Source: Meiothermus luteus (GTDB lineage: Bacteria; Deinococcota; Deinococci; Deinococcales; Thermaceae). Taken from it: a stretch of 50,641 nt of DNA. Below are positions 16,362 to 25,052 of the stretch, in pieces. A program made the translations under genes and the position numbers. The notes beneath the pieces were generated by a model. The model was given only the letters and a program-made list of their open reading frames with translations. It was not told the DNA's origin and made no database searches. The stretch spans positions 1 through 50,641 of the forward strand of contig NZ_QWKZ01000004.1 in the NCBI RefSeq assembly GCF_003574085.1. Reading direction: 5' to 3'. The first letter of the stretch is position 1, and each line of letters begins with the position of its first letter.

Positions 16362-17180
16362 ATGGGTGGTTACCTTCTTCTCTCTGAGGTGAGTAAGCGC
16401 TTCGGCAGCTACGTGGCGGTTGAGAAGTTTAGCCTACGGGTGGAGCAGGGCGAGGTGGTCTCGCTTATCGGCCACTCGGGTTGTGGAAAGTCCACGGTGC
16501 TTTCAATGGTCGCGGGGCTTTCAAGGCCTACCAGCGGTCGGATTACCCTCGAGGGCCGGGAGCTAGACGGCCCCGGGCCTGACCGAGGGGTGGTGTTCCA
16601 GAACTATTCGCTGCTGCCTTGGCTGACGGTCTACCAGAACGTCTACGAAGCAGTGGACTCGGTGCACCGCGACCTTACCGCCGAGGACAAGGCCCGCGTT
16701 GCTGAGAAGTTCTTGAGGATTGTCAGGATGTGGGAGCATCGTTACAAGCGGCCCGGTGAAGTTTCCGGTGGGATGAAACAGCGCACTGCCCTCGCTCGAG
16801 CGCTCGCTATCAATCCCAAGCTCCTTTTGCTGGACGAGCCTTTTGGAGCCCTTGACGCGCTCACTCGTACAACCCTACAGGACCAACTTCTGAATATCTG
16901 GAACGCCGCCTTTGAGGATGCGTTCTTGCGGGCGCTTTGGGGTGAGGAGCAAAAAACCATCCTGCTGGTGACCCACGACATTGACGAGGCTATCTACCTT
17001 TCAGATCGAATCGTGGTGATGACAAATGGCCCTCGAGCCACCGTGGGGGAGGTGGTAGAGGTTGGTCTGGAGCGTCCACGTGACCGGAAGCGGGTGCTTG
17101 AGCATCGAACCTATGTGGAGCTCAAGGAGTACTTGTTGTACTTGCTCACCGAGAAGTATGGACGCCAGGAGGTGGCGTGA
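16362..17180 (+). CDS. nrtD: Nitrate ABC transporter ATPase
   Basis: A 272-residue ABC ATPase starting at ATG 16362 (GGGGAGGACCAG upstream). Walker A is IGHSGCGKST, Q-loop VVFQNYSLLPWLTVY, signature VSGGMKQRTALARALA, Walker B LLLLDEPFGALD, and the switch His lies in LLVTHDIDEAIYLSDRI. The C-terminus adds a short tail ending TEKYGRQEVA. It lacks the extra substrate-binding-like domain of NrtC, so it corresponds to the NrtD type working as a homodimer. Followed by an 85-base gap before nirB. Confidence 0.9.
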   Translation: MGGYLLLSEVSKRFGSYVAVEKFSLRVEQGEVVSLIGHSGCGKSTVLSMVAGLSRPTSGRITLEGRELDGPGPDRGVVFQNYSLLPWLTVYQNVYEAVDSVHRDLTAEDKARVAEKFLRIVRMWEHRYKRPGEVSGGMKQRTALARALAINPKLLLLDEPFGALDALTRTTLQDQLLNIWNAAFEDAFLRALWGEEQKTILLVTHDIDEAIYLSDRIVVMTNGPRATVGEVVEVGLERPRDRKRVLEHRTYVELKEYLLYLLTEKYGRQEVA

Positions 17181-17265
17181 AGGTGCGTGGAGACCAACGA
17201 CCAAGAGGTCAGGGGAAAAGCGCGGGCCTAGAGCAGTGCGCCTACTTTCCACCTAGGAGGTTGCT

Positions 17266-19782
17266 ATGCTTCGCCGGATAGTGGTGGTCGGCAACGGCAT
17301 GGTGGGGCATAAATTTTTGGAAACCTTGCGTTCTAGGACCTCTGATTACGAGCTCACGGTAATCGCCGAGGAGCCGTGTTTAGCTTACGACCGGGTGCGC
17401 CTGAGCGCGTTTTTTGAGCAGCCGCGCCCCGATTTATCCCTCGGCACATACCAGCAGTACCAGGCCTGGGGGGTGCGGGTTATAAACGCCAAGGCCACCG
17501 GTATTGACCGGGAGCGCAGGGTGGTGCAGGCCGAGGACCTCGAGGTAGGGTACGACATCTTGGTGCTGGCCACGGGCTCTTATCCCTTCGTGCCGCCCAT
17601 CGAGGGGCGCGACCTCCAGGGCTGCTTCACCTACCGCACCCTCGAGGACCTCACCCGCATCGAGGCCTGGGCCAGGCACAGCCGGAAGGGTGTGGTGATC
17701 GGGGGTGGCCTGCTGGGGCTGGAGGCCGCCGGGGCGCTTTTGAAGCTGGGTTTGGAAACCCACGTGGTTGAGCTGGCCTCCCACTTGATGCCTCTGCAAC
17801 TTGACGAGCTAGGGGGTCGGCTGCTGCGGAGGAAGCTCGAGGCCATGGGGATCGGGGTGCACGTCTCCAAGTCCACCCAGCGAATCGAGGCCAGAGGCGA
17901 TCGCGTAGCAGCGCTGCGCTTCGCCGACGGGAGCAGCCTCGAGGCCGACTTGGTAATCTTCTCGGCGGGGATTCGCCCACGCGACGAGCTGGCCCGTCAA
18001 AGCGGCCTGAAGGTGGGTGAGCGTGGCGGCATCGTCATCGACGAGCACTGCCGTACCTCCGACCCCCACATCTACGCCATCGGGGAGTGCGCGCTCTACC
18101 AGGGTCGCATCTACGGACTGGTGGCCCCCGGCTACGAGATGGCCCGCGTCCTGGCCGAGCACCTCACGGGCGGCGAGCGGACCTTCAGCGGTGCGGACCT
18201 GTCCACCAAGCTCAAGCTGTTGGGCGTGGAGGTGGGCAGCTTCGGCGACGCCTTCGCCCAGACGCCGGGCGCGCGGGAGGTGCTCTACAGCGACTTCGGC
18301 AAGGGCGTTTACAAGAAGCTGGTGCTCAGCGAGGAGGGCAGGCGGCTTCTGGGGGGCATCCTGGTGGGCGATGCCTCCGACTACGCCAACCTGCACAACC
18401 TGACCCTCAACGCTGTGGAGCTCGACAACCCCGAACATCTGCTCATTCCCCCCGTTGAGGGGCGTGCCATGAGGGCCAGCCTGCCCATGACGGCGCGGGT
18501 GTGCTCGTGTGAGAACGTGACCAAAGGGGCCATCTGCGAGGCGATCCGCTCGGGCTGCCGCGATATTGCCTCGCTGAAGAAGGCCACCCGTGCCGGCACC
18601 GGCTGTGGCGGCTGCGTGGCCATGATGGGCGACGTCCTCAAAGAGGAGCTGCTGCGGCTGGGTGAAAAGGTCAGCGACCACCTCTGCGAGCACTTCCCCT
18701 ACAGCCGCCGCGAGCTCTTTGACATCGTGCGGGTCAGGGGCTACAAGACCTTTGAGGCTTTGCTACGGGACTATGGCAAGGGATACGGTTGCGAGGTCTG
18801 CAAGCCGGCGGTGGCCTCAATCCTGGCCTCGCTCTACAACGAGCACGTGCTCGAGGAGGCCCACGTACCCTTGCAAGACACCAACGACCGCTTCCTGGCC
18901 AACATGCAGCGCGACGGCACCTACTCGGTGGTGCCCCGCATCCCCGGCGGGGAAATCACCCCCGATAAGCTCATCGCCATCGGCCAGGTGGCGAAGAAGT
19001 ACGGGCTTTACACCAAGATCACCGGCGGGCAGCGGGTGGACCTGTTCGGGGCGCGACTCGAGCAGCTCCCGCACATCTGGGCCGACCTCATCGCCGCCGG
19101 CTTCGAGTCGGGCCACGCCTACGGCAAGGCCTTGCGCACCGTCAAGAGCTGCGTGGGCGACACCTGGTGCCGCTACGGAGTACAGGACTCGGTGGGGCTG
19201 GCCATTCGCCTGGAGAATCGCTACAAGGGCCTCAGGGCCCCGCACAAGATCAAGATGGCGGTCTCGGGCTGTACCCGTGAGTGCGCCGAAGCCCAGAGCA
19301 AGGACGTGGGGGTGATCGCCACCGAGCGGGGCTGGAACCTCTACGTCTGCGGCAACGGCGGCATGAAGCCCCGCCACGCCGACCTGCTGGCCGCCGACCT
19401 CGACGAGGAGACCCTGGTGCGCTACATCGACCGCTTCCTCATGTTCTACATCCGCACCGCCGACCGGCTCCAGCGCACGAGCGTGTGGCTGGAGAAGCTC
19501 GAGGGCGGCCTCGAGTACCTGCGCGAGGTGATCGTGGAGGACAAGCTGGGTCTGGCGGCGGAGCTCGAGGCCCAGATGGCCCACCACATCCAGACCTACC
19601 GCTGCGAGTGGAAGGCCACGCTGGAGAGCCCCGAGAAGCTCAAGCACTTCCGCCACTTCATCAACTCCGACGCCCCCGACGACAATATTGTCATGGTGGA
19701 ACAGCGCGGCCAGCACCGCCCGGCCTACGACTTCGAGCGCGAAACCCTGCCGCTGCCGCTGGCGACGGGGGTGAAACCGTGA
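17266..19782 (+). CDS. nirB: Nitrite reductase [NAD(P)H], large subunit
   Basis: An 838-residue siroheme enzyme that reduces nitrite to ammonia. ATG 17266 has AGGAGG seven bases before. Domain order: FAD-binding oxidoreductase (about 1-280; VVVGNGMVGHKFLETL, GVVIGGGLLGLEAAGAL), a linker to 400, a BFD-type [2Fe-2S] domain (about 408-460; CSCENVTKG and GTGCGGC), a second Cys pair in YGCEVCKPAV, and the nitrite/sulfite reductase half (about 540-760) with the siroheme/[4Fe-4S] ligands SCVGDTWC and SGCTRECAEA followed by VCGNGG. All expected cofactor ligands are present. The C-terminus overlaps nirD by GTGA. Confidence 0.95.
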   Translation: MLRRIVVVGNGMVGHKFLETLRSRTSDYELTVIAEEPCLAYDRVRLSAFFEQPRPDLSLGTYQQYQAWGVRVINAKATGIDRERRVVQAEDLEVGYDILVLATGSYPFVPPIEGRDLQGCFTYRTLEDLTRIEAWARHSRKGVVIGGGLLGLEAAGALLKLGLETHVVELASHLMPLQLDELGGRLLRRKLEAMGIGVHVSKSTQRIEARGDRVAALRFADGSSLEADLVIFSAGIRPRDELARQSGLKVGERGGIVIDEHCRTSDPHIYAIGECALYQGRIYGLVAPGYEMARVLAEHLTGGERTFSGADLSTKLKLLGVEVGSFGDAFAQTPGAREVLYSDFGKGVYKKLVLSEEGRRLLGGILVGDASDYANLHNLTLNAVELDNPEHLLIPPVEGRAMRASLPMTARVCSCENVTKGAICEAIRSGCRDIASLKKATRAGTGCGGCVAMMGDVLKEELLRLGEKVSDHLCEHFPYSRRELFDIVRVRGYKTFEALLRDYGKGYGCEVCKPAVASILASLYNEHVLEEAHVPLQDTNDRFLANMQRDGTYSVVPRIPGGEITPDKLIAIGQVAKKYGLYTKITGGQRVDLFGARLEQLPHIWADLIAAGFESGHAYGKALRTVKSCVGDTWCRYGVQDSVGLAIRLENRYKGLRAPHKIKMAVSGCTRECAEAQSKDVGVIATERGWNLYVCGNGGMKPRHADLLAADLDEETLVRYIDRFLMFYIRTADRLQRTSVWLEKLEGGLEYLREVIVEDKLGLAAELEAQMAHHIQTYRCEWKATLESPEKLKHFRHFINSDAPDDNIVMVEQRGQHRPAYDFERETLPLPLATGVKP

Positions 19783-20126
19783 AGTGGGTGCGGGTCTGCC
19801 GGATGGAGGACATCCTGCCCGGACTCGGGGTCTGCGCCCTGGTCGAGGGGAGGCAGGTGGCCATCTTCCGTGTGGGCCAGCGGCTGTTCGCCCTCTCCAA
19901 CTTCGACCCCTTCACCCGCGCCAACGTGCTCAGCCGCGGCCTGGTGGGCAGCAAGGGGGAGCGGCTGTACGTGGCCTCGCCGCTCTTGAAGCACCGCTTC
20001 GACCTCGAGAGCGGCGAGTACCTCGACGACCCCTCGGTCCGCGTTCCGGTCTACGCGGTGAAGCTGGAGGAGGGAGACGTCTGGGTGGGCGTTCCCGTCA
20101 GCGAGGCGGCGAAGGTGGGCACATGA
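19779..20126 (+). CDS. nirD: Nitrite reductase small subunit
   Basis: A 115-residue Rieske-fold protein without Rieske cysteine or histidine ligands, as is normal for NirD. GTG 19779 overlaps the nirB stop. Recognisable parts are VCRMEDILPGLGVCALVEG, ALSNFDPFTRANVLSRGLVG and ASPLLKHRFDLESGEYLDD. It binds NirB and is needed for activity. Its own stop overlaps the start of hemD (ATGA). Confidence 0.92.
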   Translation: MKWVRVCRMEDILPGLGVCALVEGRQVAIFRVGQRLFALSNFDPFTRANVLSRGLVGSKGERLYVASPLLKHRFDLESGEYLDDPSVRVPVYAVKLEEGDVWVGVPVSEAAKVGT

Positions 20127-20932
20127 AGCTCTTGGGGATGCGCTTTGCCTTATGCGGCCCCCGTCGGGCGGAGGATCTGGCGCTGATCCTGAAAAAGCAG
20201 GGAGCCATCCCCCTCTTCCGCCCCACCATCCAGACTGTGCTGGCCGAGCCCCACACGCTCGAGGCCCAGCTCCGCAAGTTCGCCCAGGAGGGCGCGGACT
20301 GGGTCATCTTCACCACCGGGGTGGGGCTTGAGGAGTTGCACAAGCAGGCCGAGGTCCTGGGGTTGTGGGAGGAGGTGCGGTCCCAGCTCCAGCGCAGCAA
20401 GGTCGCCCTGCGCGGCTACAAGGCCGAGCGGGCCCTCAGGCGGCACGGCCTCGAGGCCCTCGCCAAGGACGAAGACGGCACCGTCGAGGGCCTAATTGAA
20501 GCCCTGCAGGCGCATTCCTTCGCGGGCCAACGGGTCTTCCTTCAACTCTACGGCCAACCTGCACCCAGGCTCGTGCGTTTCCTCCGCGAGCAGGGGGCGG
20601 AGCTCGAGGAACTCCTGCCCTACCGCCACGTTTGCGCTCCCGAGGCTGACCTCGAGCGGCTGCTGGAGGAAATCCTCACCCGCCAGGTAGATGCCGTGGT
20701 CTTCACCAGCGTGCCCCAGGTGGAGTGCCTGCTGAGCTACGCCCGGGAGCAGGGGCGGCTGGAGATCCTTAAGGAGGCTTTCGAGGAGGTTTGGGCGCTG
20801 GCCATTGGGCGGGTGACCGCCAGGCCCTTGCAAGAGGCGGGAATCCGGGTGTGGCACCCCCAGACCGAGCGCATCGGGGCCTTGGTAACGGAGTTCGCCG
20901 CCCTCGAGGGACCCAAGGCGGCAGGGCCTTAG
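20123..20932 (+). CDS. hemD: Uroporphyrinogen-III synthase
   Basis: A 269-residue two-lobed enzyme that closes and inverts hydroxymethylbilane to uroporphyrinogen III. Patterns: DWVIFTTGVGLEEL, ALRGYKAERALRRHGLEAL, LQLYGQPAPRLVRFLREQG, DAVVFTSVPQVECLLSYA and LAIGRVTARPLQEAGI, the last being the usual family end motif. ATG 20123 overlaps nirD. As last gene of the nitrate operon it makes the substrate of CobA, so the operon encodes siroheme synthesis from the uroporphyrinogen-III branch point. It may be an operon-specific second copy beside a housekeeping hemD elsewhere. Confidence 0.9.
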   Translation: MKLLGMRFALCGPRRAEDLALILKKQGAIPLFRPTIQTVLAEPHTLEAQLRKFAQEGADWVIFTTGVGLEELHKQAEVLGLWEEVRSQLQRSKVALRGYKAERALRRHGLEALAKDEDGTVEGLIEALQAHSFAGQRVFLQLYGQPAPRLVRFLREQGAELEELLPYRHVCAPEADLERLLEEILTRQVDAVVFTSVPQVECLLSYAREQGRLEILKEAFEEVWALAIGRVTARPLQEAGIRVWHPQTERIGALVTEFAALEGPKAAGP

Positions 20933-20941
20933 GGTTTGTGG

Positions 20942-20947
20942 TAGACT
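20942..20947 (+). promoter_or_regulatory. -10 box upstream of rplY
   Basis: TAGACT 57 bases before ATG 21004, 10 bases after the hemD stop. The same hexamer stands before several other genes of this window. No convincing -35 box is seen. Confidence 0.4.
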
Positions 20948-21003
20948 TGAAAGGCTTGTGTCTTGACCGCAGGCTGCGGTTCCTAAAATCCTGGAGGAAG
21001 GCG

Positions 21004-21624
21004 ATGGAATACCGTATCAAGGCCCAGACCCGTGGAAACGAGAGGCCAGAAGCCCTGCGCAACGCGGGCAAGCTGCCCGGGGTGGTCTACAACCGCCACG
21101 AGAACTACAAGGTGGTGGTAGACCTAAAGGAGTTCAACAAGGTTTTCCTCTCGGCTGGCATTCACCATGTGATTACCCTCGAGTTTGAGGGGGGTAAGAA
21201 GGTGGACACCCTGGTGCGCCAGGTAAACCTGGACAAGCGCCGCCGTCGTCCGGAGCATGTGGACTTCTATGCTCTTTCCGACGAGCCGGTACAGATGTGG
21301 GTGCCGGTCAAGGTGGTGGGCACCGCCCAAGGGGTGCGGGAAGGGGGAGTACTCCAGCTCGTCAACAGCGATATTCAAGTGCGCGTGTCCCCTAAGGCGA
21401 TTCCCGAGTTCATTGAGGTGGACGTGAGCCACCTGCGCATCGGGGACAGCATCCACGCCGACGAGGTAAGCCTGCCCCCGGGGGTGAAGCTGGCCATGAA
21501 CCCCCGCGATACCATTGTGGCCATCGTTCCACCTGAGGACGCCGAAAAGCTGGCCGCAGAAGCTGCGGAGGCCCCTACCGAGGTGGAGGTCATCAAGAAG
21601 GGCAAGGCGGAAGAGGAGAAGTAA
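21004..21624 (+). CDS. rplY: Ribosomal protein bL25, CTC family
   Basis: A 206-residue 5S-rRNA-binding protein of the long (Ctc/TL5) type found in Thermus. ATG 21004 has CTGGAGGAAGGCG before it. The N-terminal domain (1-95) carries the L25 features RIKAQTRGNERPEALRNAG and LPGVVYNRHENYKVVV; the C-terminal beta domain (95-185) contains VPVKVVGTAQGVREGG. It ends in an acidic/lysine tail (about 20 residues). A strong terminator follows at 21640. Confidence 0.93.
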   Translation: MEYRIKAQTRGNERPEALRNAGKLPGVVYNRHENYKVVVDLKEFNKVFLSAGIHHVITLEFEGGKKVDTLVRQVNLDKRRRRPEHVDFYALSDEPVQMWVPVKVVGTAQGVREGGVLQLVNSDIQVRVSPKAIPEFIEVDVSHLRIGDSIHADEVSLPPGVKLAMNPRDTIVAIVPPEDAEKLAAEAAEAPTEVEVIKKGKAEEEK

Positions 21625-21639
21625 CGTCCTTTGCTCTTG

Positions 21640-21677
21640 GGGCCGAAGAAAGCGCTGCGCTGATCGGCCCTTTTTTT
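21640..21677 (+). terminator. Rho-independent terminator between rplY and pth
   Basis: Stem GGGCCGA (21640-21646) with TCGGCCC (21664-21670), inner pairing AGCG/CGCT, followed by seven T residues (21671-21677). It ends transcription of rplY. It lies only 5 bases before the pth start codon, so pth mRNA must either read through it or use a promoter inside it. Confidence 0.85.
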
Positions 21678-21681
21678 GGTT

Positions 21682-22239
21682 ATGTTCCTGATTGTGGGGC
21701 TGGGCAACCCGGGCCTGCAGTACGCCCGCACCAAGCACAACGTGGGGTTTTGGGTGCTTGACCTGCTGGGCTCGAGGTTCCGCCTACGGGGTAAGGCCTG
21801 GGTGGCCGAGGCCGGGTTTGGGGGCTCAGCGGGCCTGCTGATTAAGCCCGCCACCTTCTACAACGCCAGTGGGGAGGCGGTGGCCCCTCTGGCCCGCTTC
21901 TACAGGGTTCCACCCGAACACATCCTGGTGGTCCACGACGAGCTGGACCTGCCCCCGGGCCGGCTCCGGTTCAAGGCCGGGGGAAGTGCGGCGGGCAACT
22001 ACGGGGTGGCCTCCATCGCCCAGCACCTGGGCAGCCCCGGGTTTCACCGCCTGCGCATCGGCATTGGGAAACCCCCCAGTCCCGAAGAGGGGGCTGGCTG
22101 GGTGCTTTCAGGGTTTTCCCCCGAGCTGCAGCCTCGTATGGAGCGGGTGGTGCGGGTGGCCGCCGAGGCCGCCCAGATCTGGGCCACCGAGGGGCTAGAC
22201 GCCTGCCAGAAGCGCTACAACGGCCTTTGGGTGGCTTAG
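21682..22239 (+). CDS. pth: Peptidyl-tRNA hydrolase
   Basis: A 185-residue Pth that frees tRNA from stalled peptidyl-tRNA. ATG 21682 matches the conserved start FLIVGLGNPGLQYARTKHN, with active-site Asn in GNPG and the catalytic His in KHNVGF. Asn of FYNASG and Asp of VVHDELDLPPG are present. The GGSAAGNYGVASI loop keeps the Asn but has Gly where Escherichia coli Pth has His113. No ribosome site is seen: a terminator T-run directly precedes the start. The stop overlaps the convergent acylase gene by 3 bases. Confidence 0.93.
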   Translation: MFLIVGLGNPGLQYARTKHNVGFWVLDLLGSRFRLRGKAWVAEAGFGGSAGLLIKPATFYNASGEAVAPLARFYRVPPEHILVVHDELDLPPGRLRFKAGGSAAGNYGVASIAQHLGSPGFHRLRIGIGKPPSPEEGAGWVLSGFSPELQPRMERVVRVAAEAAQIWATEGLDACQKRYNGLWVA

Positions 22240-24569
22240 GGGGCGGGCTCCAGGGTCTGCCGGGCAGCAAAGCGGGTTTCTCCCATCCGCATCGGGAGAT
22301 AGCCGCCCTGGGCCCACTGGGCCAGGAGGCGGTCGTACTGGGCGGAGAGCAGGTGGCCTGACTGGCCCATGGGGTGGATGAATAAGGAGCGCTCCAGGTC
22401 CGCGAAGTCCAGAATCTGCCGGTAGCTGCTGCCTACGGTCATGCGGAAGGTGGCAGGGTCGTAGGAGGCGCGGTTTAGGGTGTAGCGGTCCCCCCCATGG
22501 GGCAGGCTGCGGTCGGAAAAGCGCCTGAGGAAGGGAACGTTGGTCAAGACAGGATGGGCAAAGGTGGCCCGGTGGACCTGGCCCCAGGGGGGTGGGTTGC
22601 TGCCCCAGCGGTCTAGGGCTTTGTCCAGGGCCAACGCGGCGTACTCCAAGCAGGTCTGCGTATCGGGTGTTCGGCAGGCTGGGTCATCCTCCCGCATGGC
22701 CGCGAGCAGGTAGCGGGGTTCCTCCCAAAAGGGCTGCCCCACCTCCTGGCTGGGCAGCCGGCTGAGCTCGGTGTACCAGGTTTGGAAGACGGTGGGCTCG
22801 GTCTGCTCTGCCCGCATCACCCCATCCCAGGCCAGCAGGCGGGTCTTCCAGCGGCGCGCACTTTCCGAAAGGGGATTGAGGGCTTCCAGCACCGGCCTGA
22901 ACTCCCGGTAGAGCAGGCTTTTTATGTCCTGCTGCATGGCCACCATGTCCTCTAGGGTGAGCTTGTCCTTGCTCAAGATAAGCTCGCGGATGCGCTCTGC
23001 CCGGTAGGGTTCCTCCCACTCCAAGGAGATGGTGTGGGGGTAGCCTGGGGCGGTGACCTTGTTGTTGGCGGTGACGATGAAGCCCTCCTTGGGGTTGTAG
23101 ACCTGGGGCCACTCCTCTTGCGGCAGGTAGCCCTGCCAGTCCCAGTTTCCATCCCCTGGAACCGGCATCAGCCCGCTGTGGCCTGGCCGACGGATGGGGA
23201 AGCGGGCCGGGGCCATGTAGCCGATGTTTCCCTTCACGTCGGCGTAGACGAAGTTCTGGCTGGGGGCGTTGTAGAGGGAGAGGGCAGCCTTGAACTCCTG
23301 CCAGTTGCGGGCTCGAGCGATGCCCAAAAAGGCCTCCAGGGTGCGGTCGGTAGGGTCCAGGCTGGTCCAGCGCAGGGCCAGGGGACGGGCCCCAGGGTTG
23401 TTCACCACGTCGTTGATGACCGGACCATAGCGGCTTTCCCGGATCCTGAGGACAACCTCGGGCTCGCCCTTGACCCGTATGACCTCGGTGCGGATGCGCC
23501 AGGGCTCCACCCGGCCTTTGTACCGGTAGCCGCCCGGGGCCTCTTCCAGGATGTAGAGGTCCTGCACATCCGCCCCCACGGTGGTCACCCCCCAGCCGAT
23601 GTGCTCATTGCGGCCAATGACCACCGCCGGAAGCCCGGGAAAGCTGCTTCCAATGGCCTTGTAGCCGGGGGCTTCCATGTGCACCAGGTACCAGATGGAG
23701 GGGGCCCCAAGCCCCAGGTGCGGGTCGTTGGCCAGTAGGGGCTTGCCGGTGGCGCTCCGGGCGGGGCCGATGACCCAGTTGTTGGAGGCCCACATCTCCC
23801 CCGGTAGGTGTAGGACTTTGGGCAGGCGGTCCGCTAGGCTCAGCAGGCTGCGGGCCGACTCGCCGTCGGGCCTGGGGGGAGGGGGCTGGCGCAGGTCTTC
23901 GGACTGCAACACGGTCGGGGCATCCTCGGGGTAGGGGGGCCTAAGCCGGCGCATCCGCTCGGGGCTCATGCCCTTAGCCGCCCACTGCAGCCGCTCGAGC
24001 TCGTTGCGCCAGTTGCCCGAGAGGTCGTAGGCCATCATCTTGGCCCAGACCAAGACGTCGGCGGGCTTCCAGGGTTCTGGCTGAAAGCCCAGCAGGCGGA
24101 ACTCCAAGGGCAGGGGCGGGCGGATGGAGAGGTAGGCGTTGATGCCGGCCACATACGCGTCCACCACTGCCCTTCCTTCGGGCGAGAGGCTGAGGTAAGC
24201 CTGCTCGGCGGCACGATAAAAGCCCCAGGTGCGCAGAAAGCGGTCTTGATCCAAGGTGGCGCGGCCCAGCACCTCGGAGAGCCGTCCGGCCCCAATTCGC
24301 CGCTGAAACTCCATCTGCCAAAGCCGGTCCTGGGCGTGGGCCACCCCCAGCGCAAAGAAAACGTCGTGGTCGGTCTGGGCCTTGATGTGGAGCACCCCCT
24401 CGGGGGTCCGGTACATCTCCACCGGGGCCAGGAGCCCTTTTAGGGCCAGCCGGCCGGTGTGCTGGGGGAGGGTGGCACCCCGGAGCCAGAAGAGGCCCAC
24501 TACCCCAGCCGCTAACCCCAGGCCTGCCAAGACCAGCACCAGCCTTGCCAAGAAGCCCAATAGACGCAT
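22236..24569 (-). CDS. Penicillin-acylase-type Ntn hydrolase (amidase)
   Basis: A 777-residue secreted or membrane-anchored hydrolase of the penicillin G/acyl-homoserine-lactone acylase family. A hydrophobic N-terminal helix (residues 5-30) is followed by the alpha chain (GVAHAQDRLWQMEFQRR), a spacer, and the new N-terminal nucleophile Ser in WASNNWVIGP at about 265, where autoprocessing would occur. The beta chain contains LLANDPHLGLGAPSIWYLVH, GWGVTTVGADVQDLY and NFVYADVKGNIGYMAP. Substrate cannot be assigned: lactone quenching, peptide or antibiotic side chains are possible. ATG 24569 has a GAAGGAGGG site. Confidence 0.9.
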   Translation of the reverse strand: MRLLGFLARLVLVLAGLGLAAGVVGLFWLRGATLPQHTGRLALKGLLAPVEMYRTPEGVLHIKAQTDHDVFFALGVAHAQDRLWQMEFQRRIGAGRLSEVLGRATLDQDRFLRTWGFYRAAEQAYLSLSPEGRAVVDAYVAGINAYLSIRPPLPLEFRLLGFQPEPWKPADVLVWAKMMAYDLSGNWRNELERLQWAAKGMSPERMRRLRPPYPEDAPTVLQSEDLRQPPPPRPDGESARSLLSLADRLPKVLHLPGEMWASNNWVIGPARSATGKPLLANDPHLGLGAPSIWYLVHMEAPGYKAIGSSFPGLPAVVIGRNEHIGWGVTTVGADVQDLYILEEAPGGYRYKGRVEPWRIRTEVIRVKGEPEVVLRIRESRYGPVINDVVNNPGARPLALRWTSLDPTDRTLEAFLGIARARNWQEFKAALSLYNAPSQNFVYADVKGNIGYMAPARFPIRRPGHSGLMPVPGDGNWDWQGYLPQEEWPQVYNPKEGFIVTANNKVTAPGYPHTISLEWEEPYRAERIRELILSKDKLTLEDMVAMQQDIKSLLYREFRPVLEALNPLSESARRWKTRLLAWDGVMRAEQTEPTVFQTWYTELSRLPSQEVGQPFWEEPRYLLAAMREDDPACRTPDTQTCLEYAALALDKALDRWGSNPPPWGQVHRATFAHPVLTNVPFLRRFSDRSLPHGGDRYTLNRASYDPATFRMTVGSSYRQILDFADLERSLFIHPMGQSGHLLSAQYDRLLAQWAQGGYLPMRMGETRFAARQTLEPAP

Positions 24570-24580
24570 TTTCCCTCCTT

Positions 24581-24985
24581 CTATTCCCCTTGAACCCGGC
24601 CTTCCCCTCGCCAGAACTTCCTCCCTCCGGATTGGCGCCGGTCCAGGAAGAGCTCAATGGTGTTGCCGTCGGGGTCTTTCAGGCAGAGGACCCAGGTGAT
24701 GCCGCGATCCTCCTTGCGGAAGGGCACCCCCTCGAGCCGGAGAAACTCCTGGGCGGCTTGGAACTCCGCTTCACTGGGCAGTGCAAAACCCAGGGCCACC
24801 GGCCCGGAGGGCTCTCCTTGGCTCAGGGCCAGCTCAAAGTGGGCCGGGTTTTCTGAGGAGACCAGCAGCGAGGTTTGCTCAAACCGCTCAACCACCTGCA
24901 GGTCAAGGAAGCGGGTGTAGAAGGTGACGGAGGCCTCGAGGTGCCGCACGTACAGGTGCACATAGGCAAGGCGGGTGGCGTACAT
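24581..24985 (-). CDS. Glyoxalase/dioxygenase-fold (VOC) protein
   Basis: A 134-residue VOC-superfamily protein, starting at ATG 24985 (MYATRLAYVHLYVRHLEAS). Two beta-alpha-beta-beta-beta modules are visible, with metal-ligand candidates His in YVHLYV and Glu in GNTIELFLD and the typical CLKDPDGNTIELF. It ends 12 bases before the acylase gene and probably shares its transcript. Specific activity (glyoxalase, fosfomycin or dioxygenase) cannot be decided. Confidence 0.82.
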   Translation of the reverse strand: MYATRLAYVHLYVRHLEASVTFYTRFLDLQVVERFEQTSLLVSSENPAHFELALSQGEPSGPVALGFALPSEAEFQAAQEFLRLEGVPFRKEDRGITWVLCLKDPDGNTIELFLDRRQSGGRKFWRGEGRVQGE

Positions 24986-25039
24986 CCAAGAGGTATTCTC
25001 CGCCGCAAGCGGCCAAAGGTCAAAGCCCTGGTTTTCCGG

Positions 25040-25045
25040 TAAACT
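25040..25045 (+). promoter_or_regulatory. -10 box of a probable leaderless CDGSH gene
   Basis: TAAACT seven bases before ATG 25053, with no ribosome-binding site between. Same arrangement as at 5859 and 39135. Confidence 0.45.
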
Positions 25046-25052
25046 CAGGGGT

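Noticed and set aside
17809-19716. Long open frames on the minus strand opposite nirB
   Set aside because: They run antisense to a clearly conserved gene and are the usual by-product of high G+C third positions; no motif is visible.
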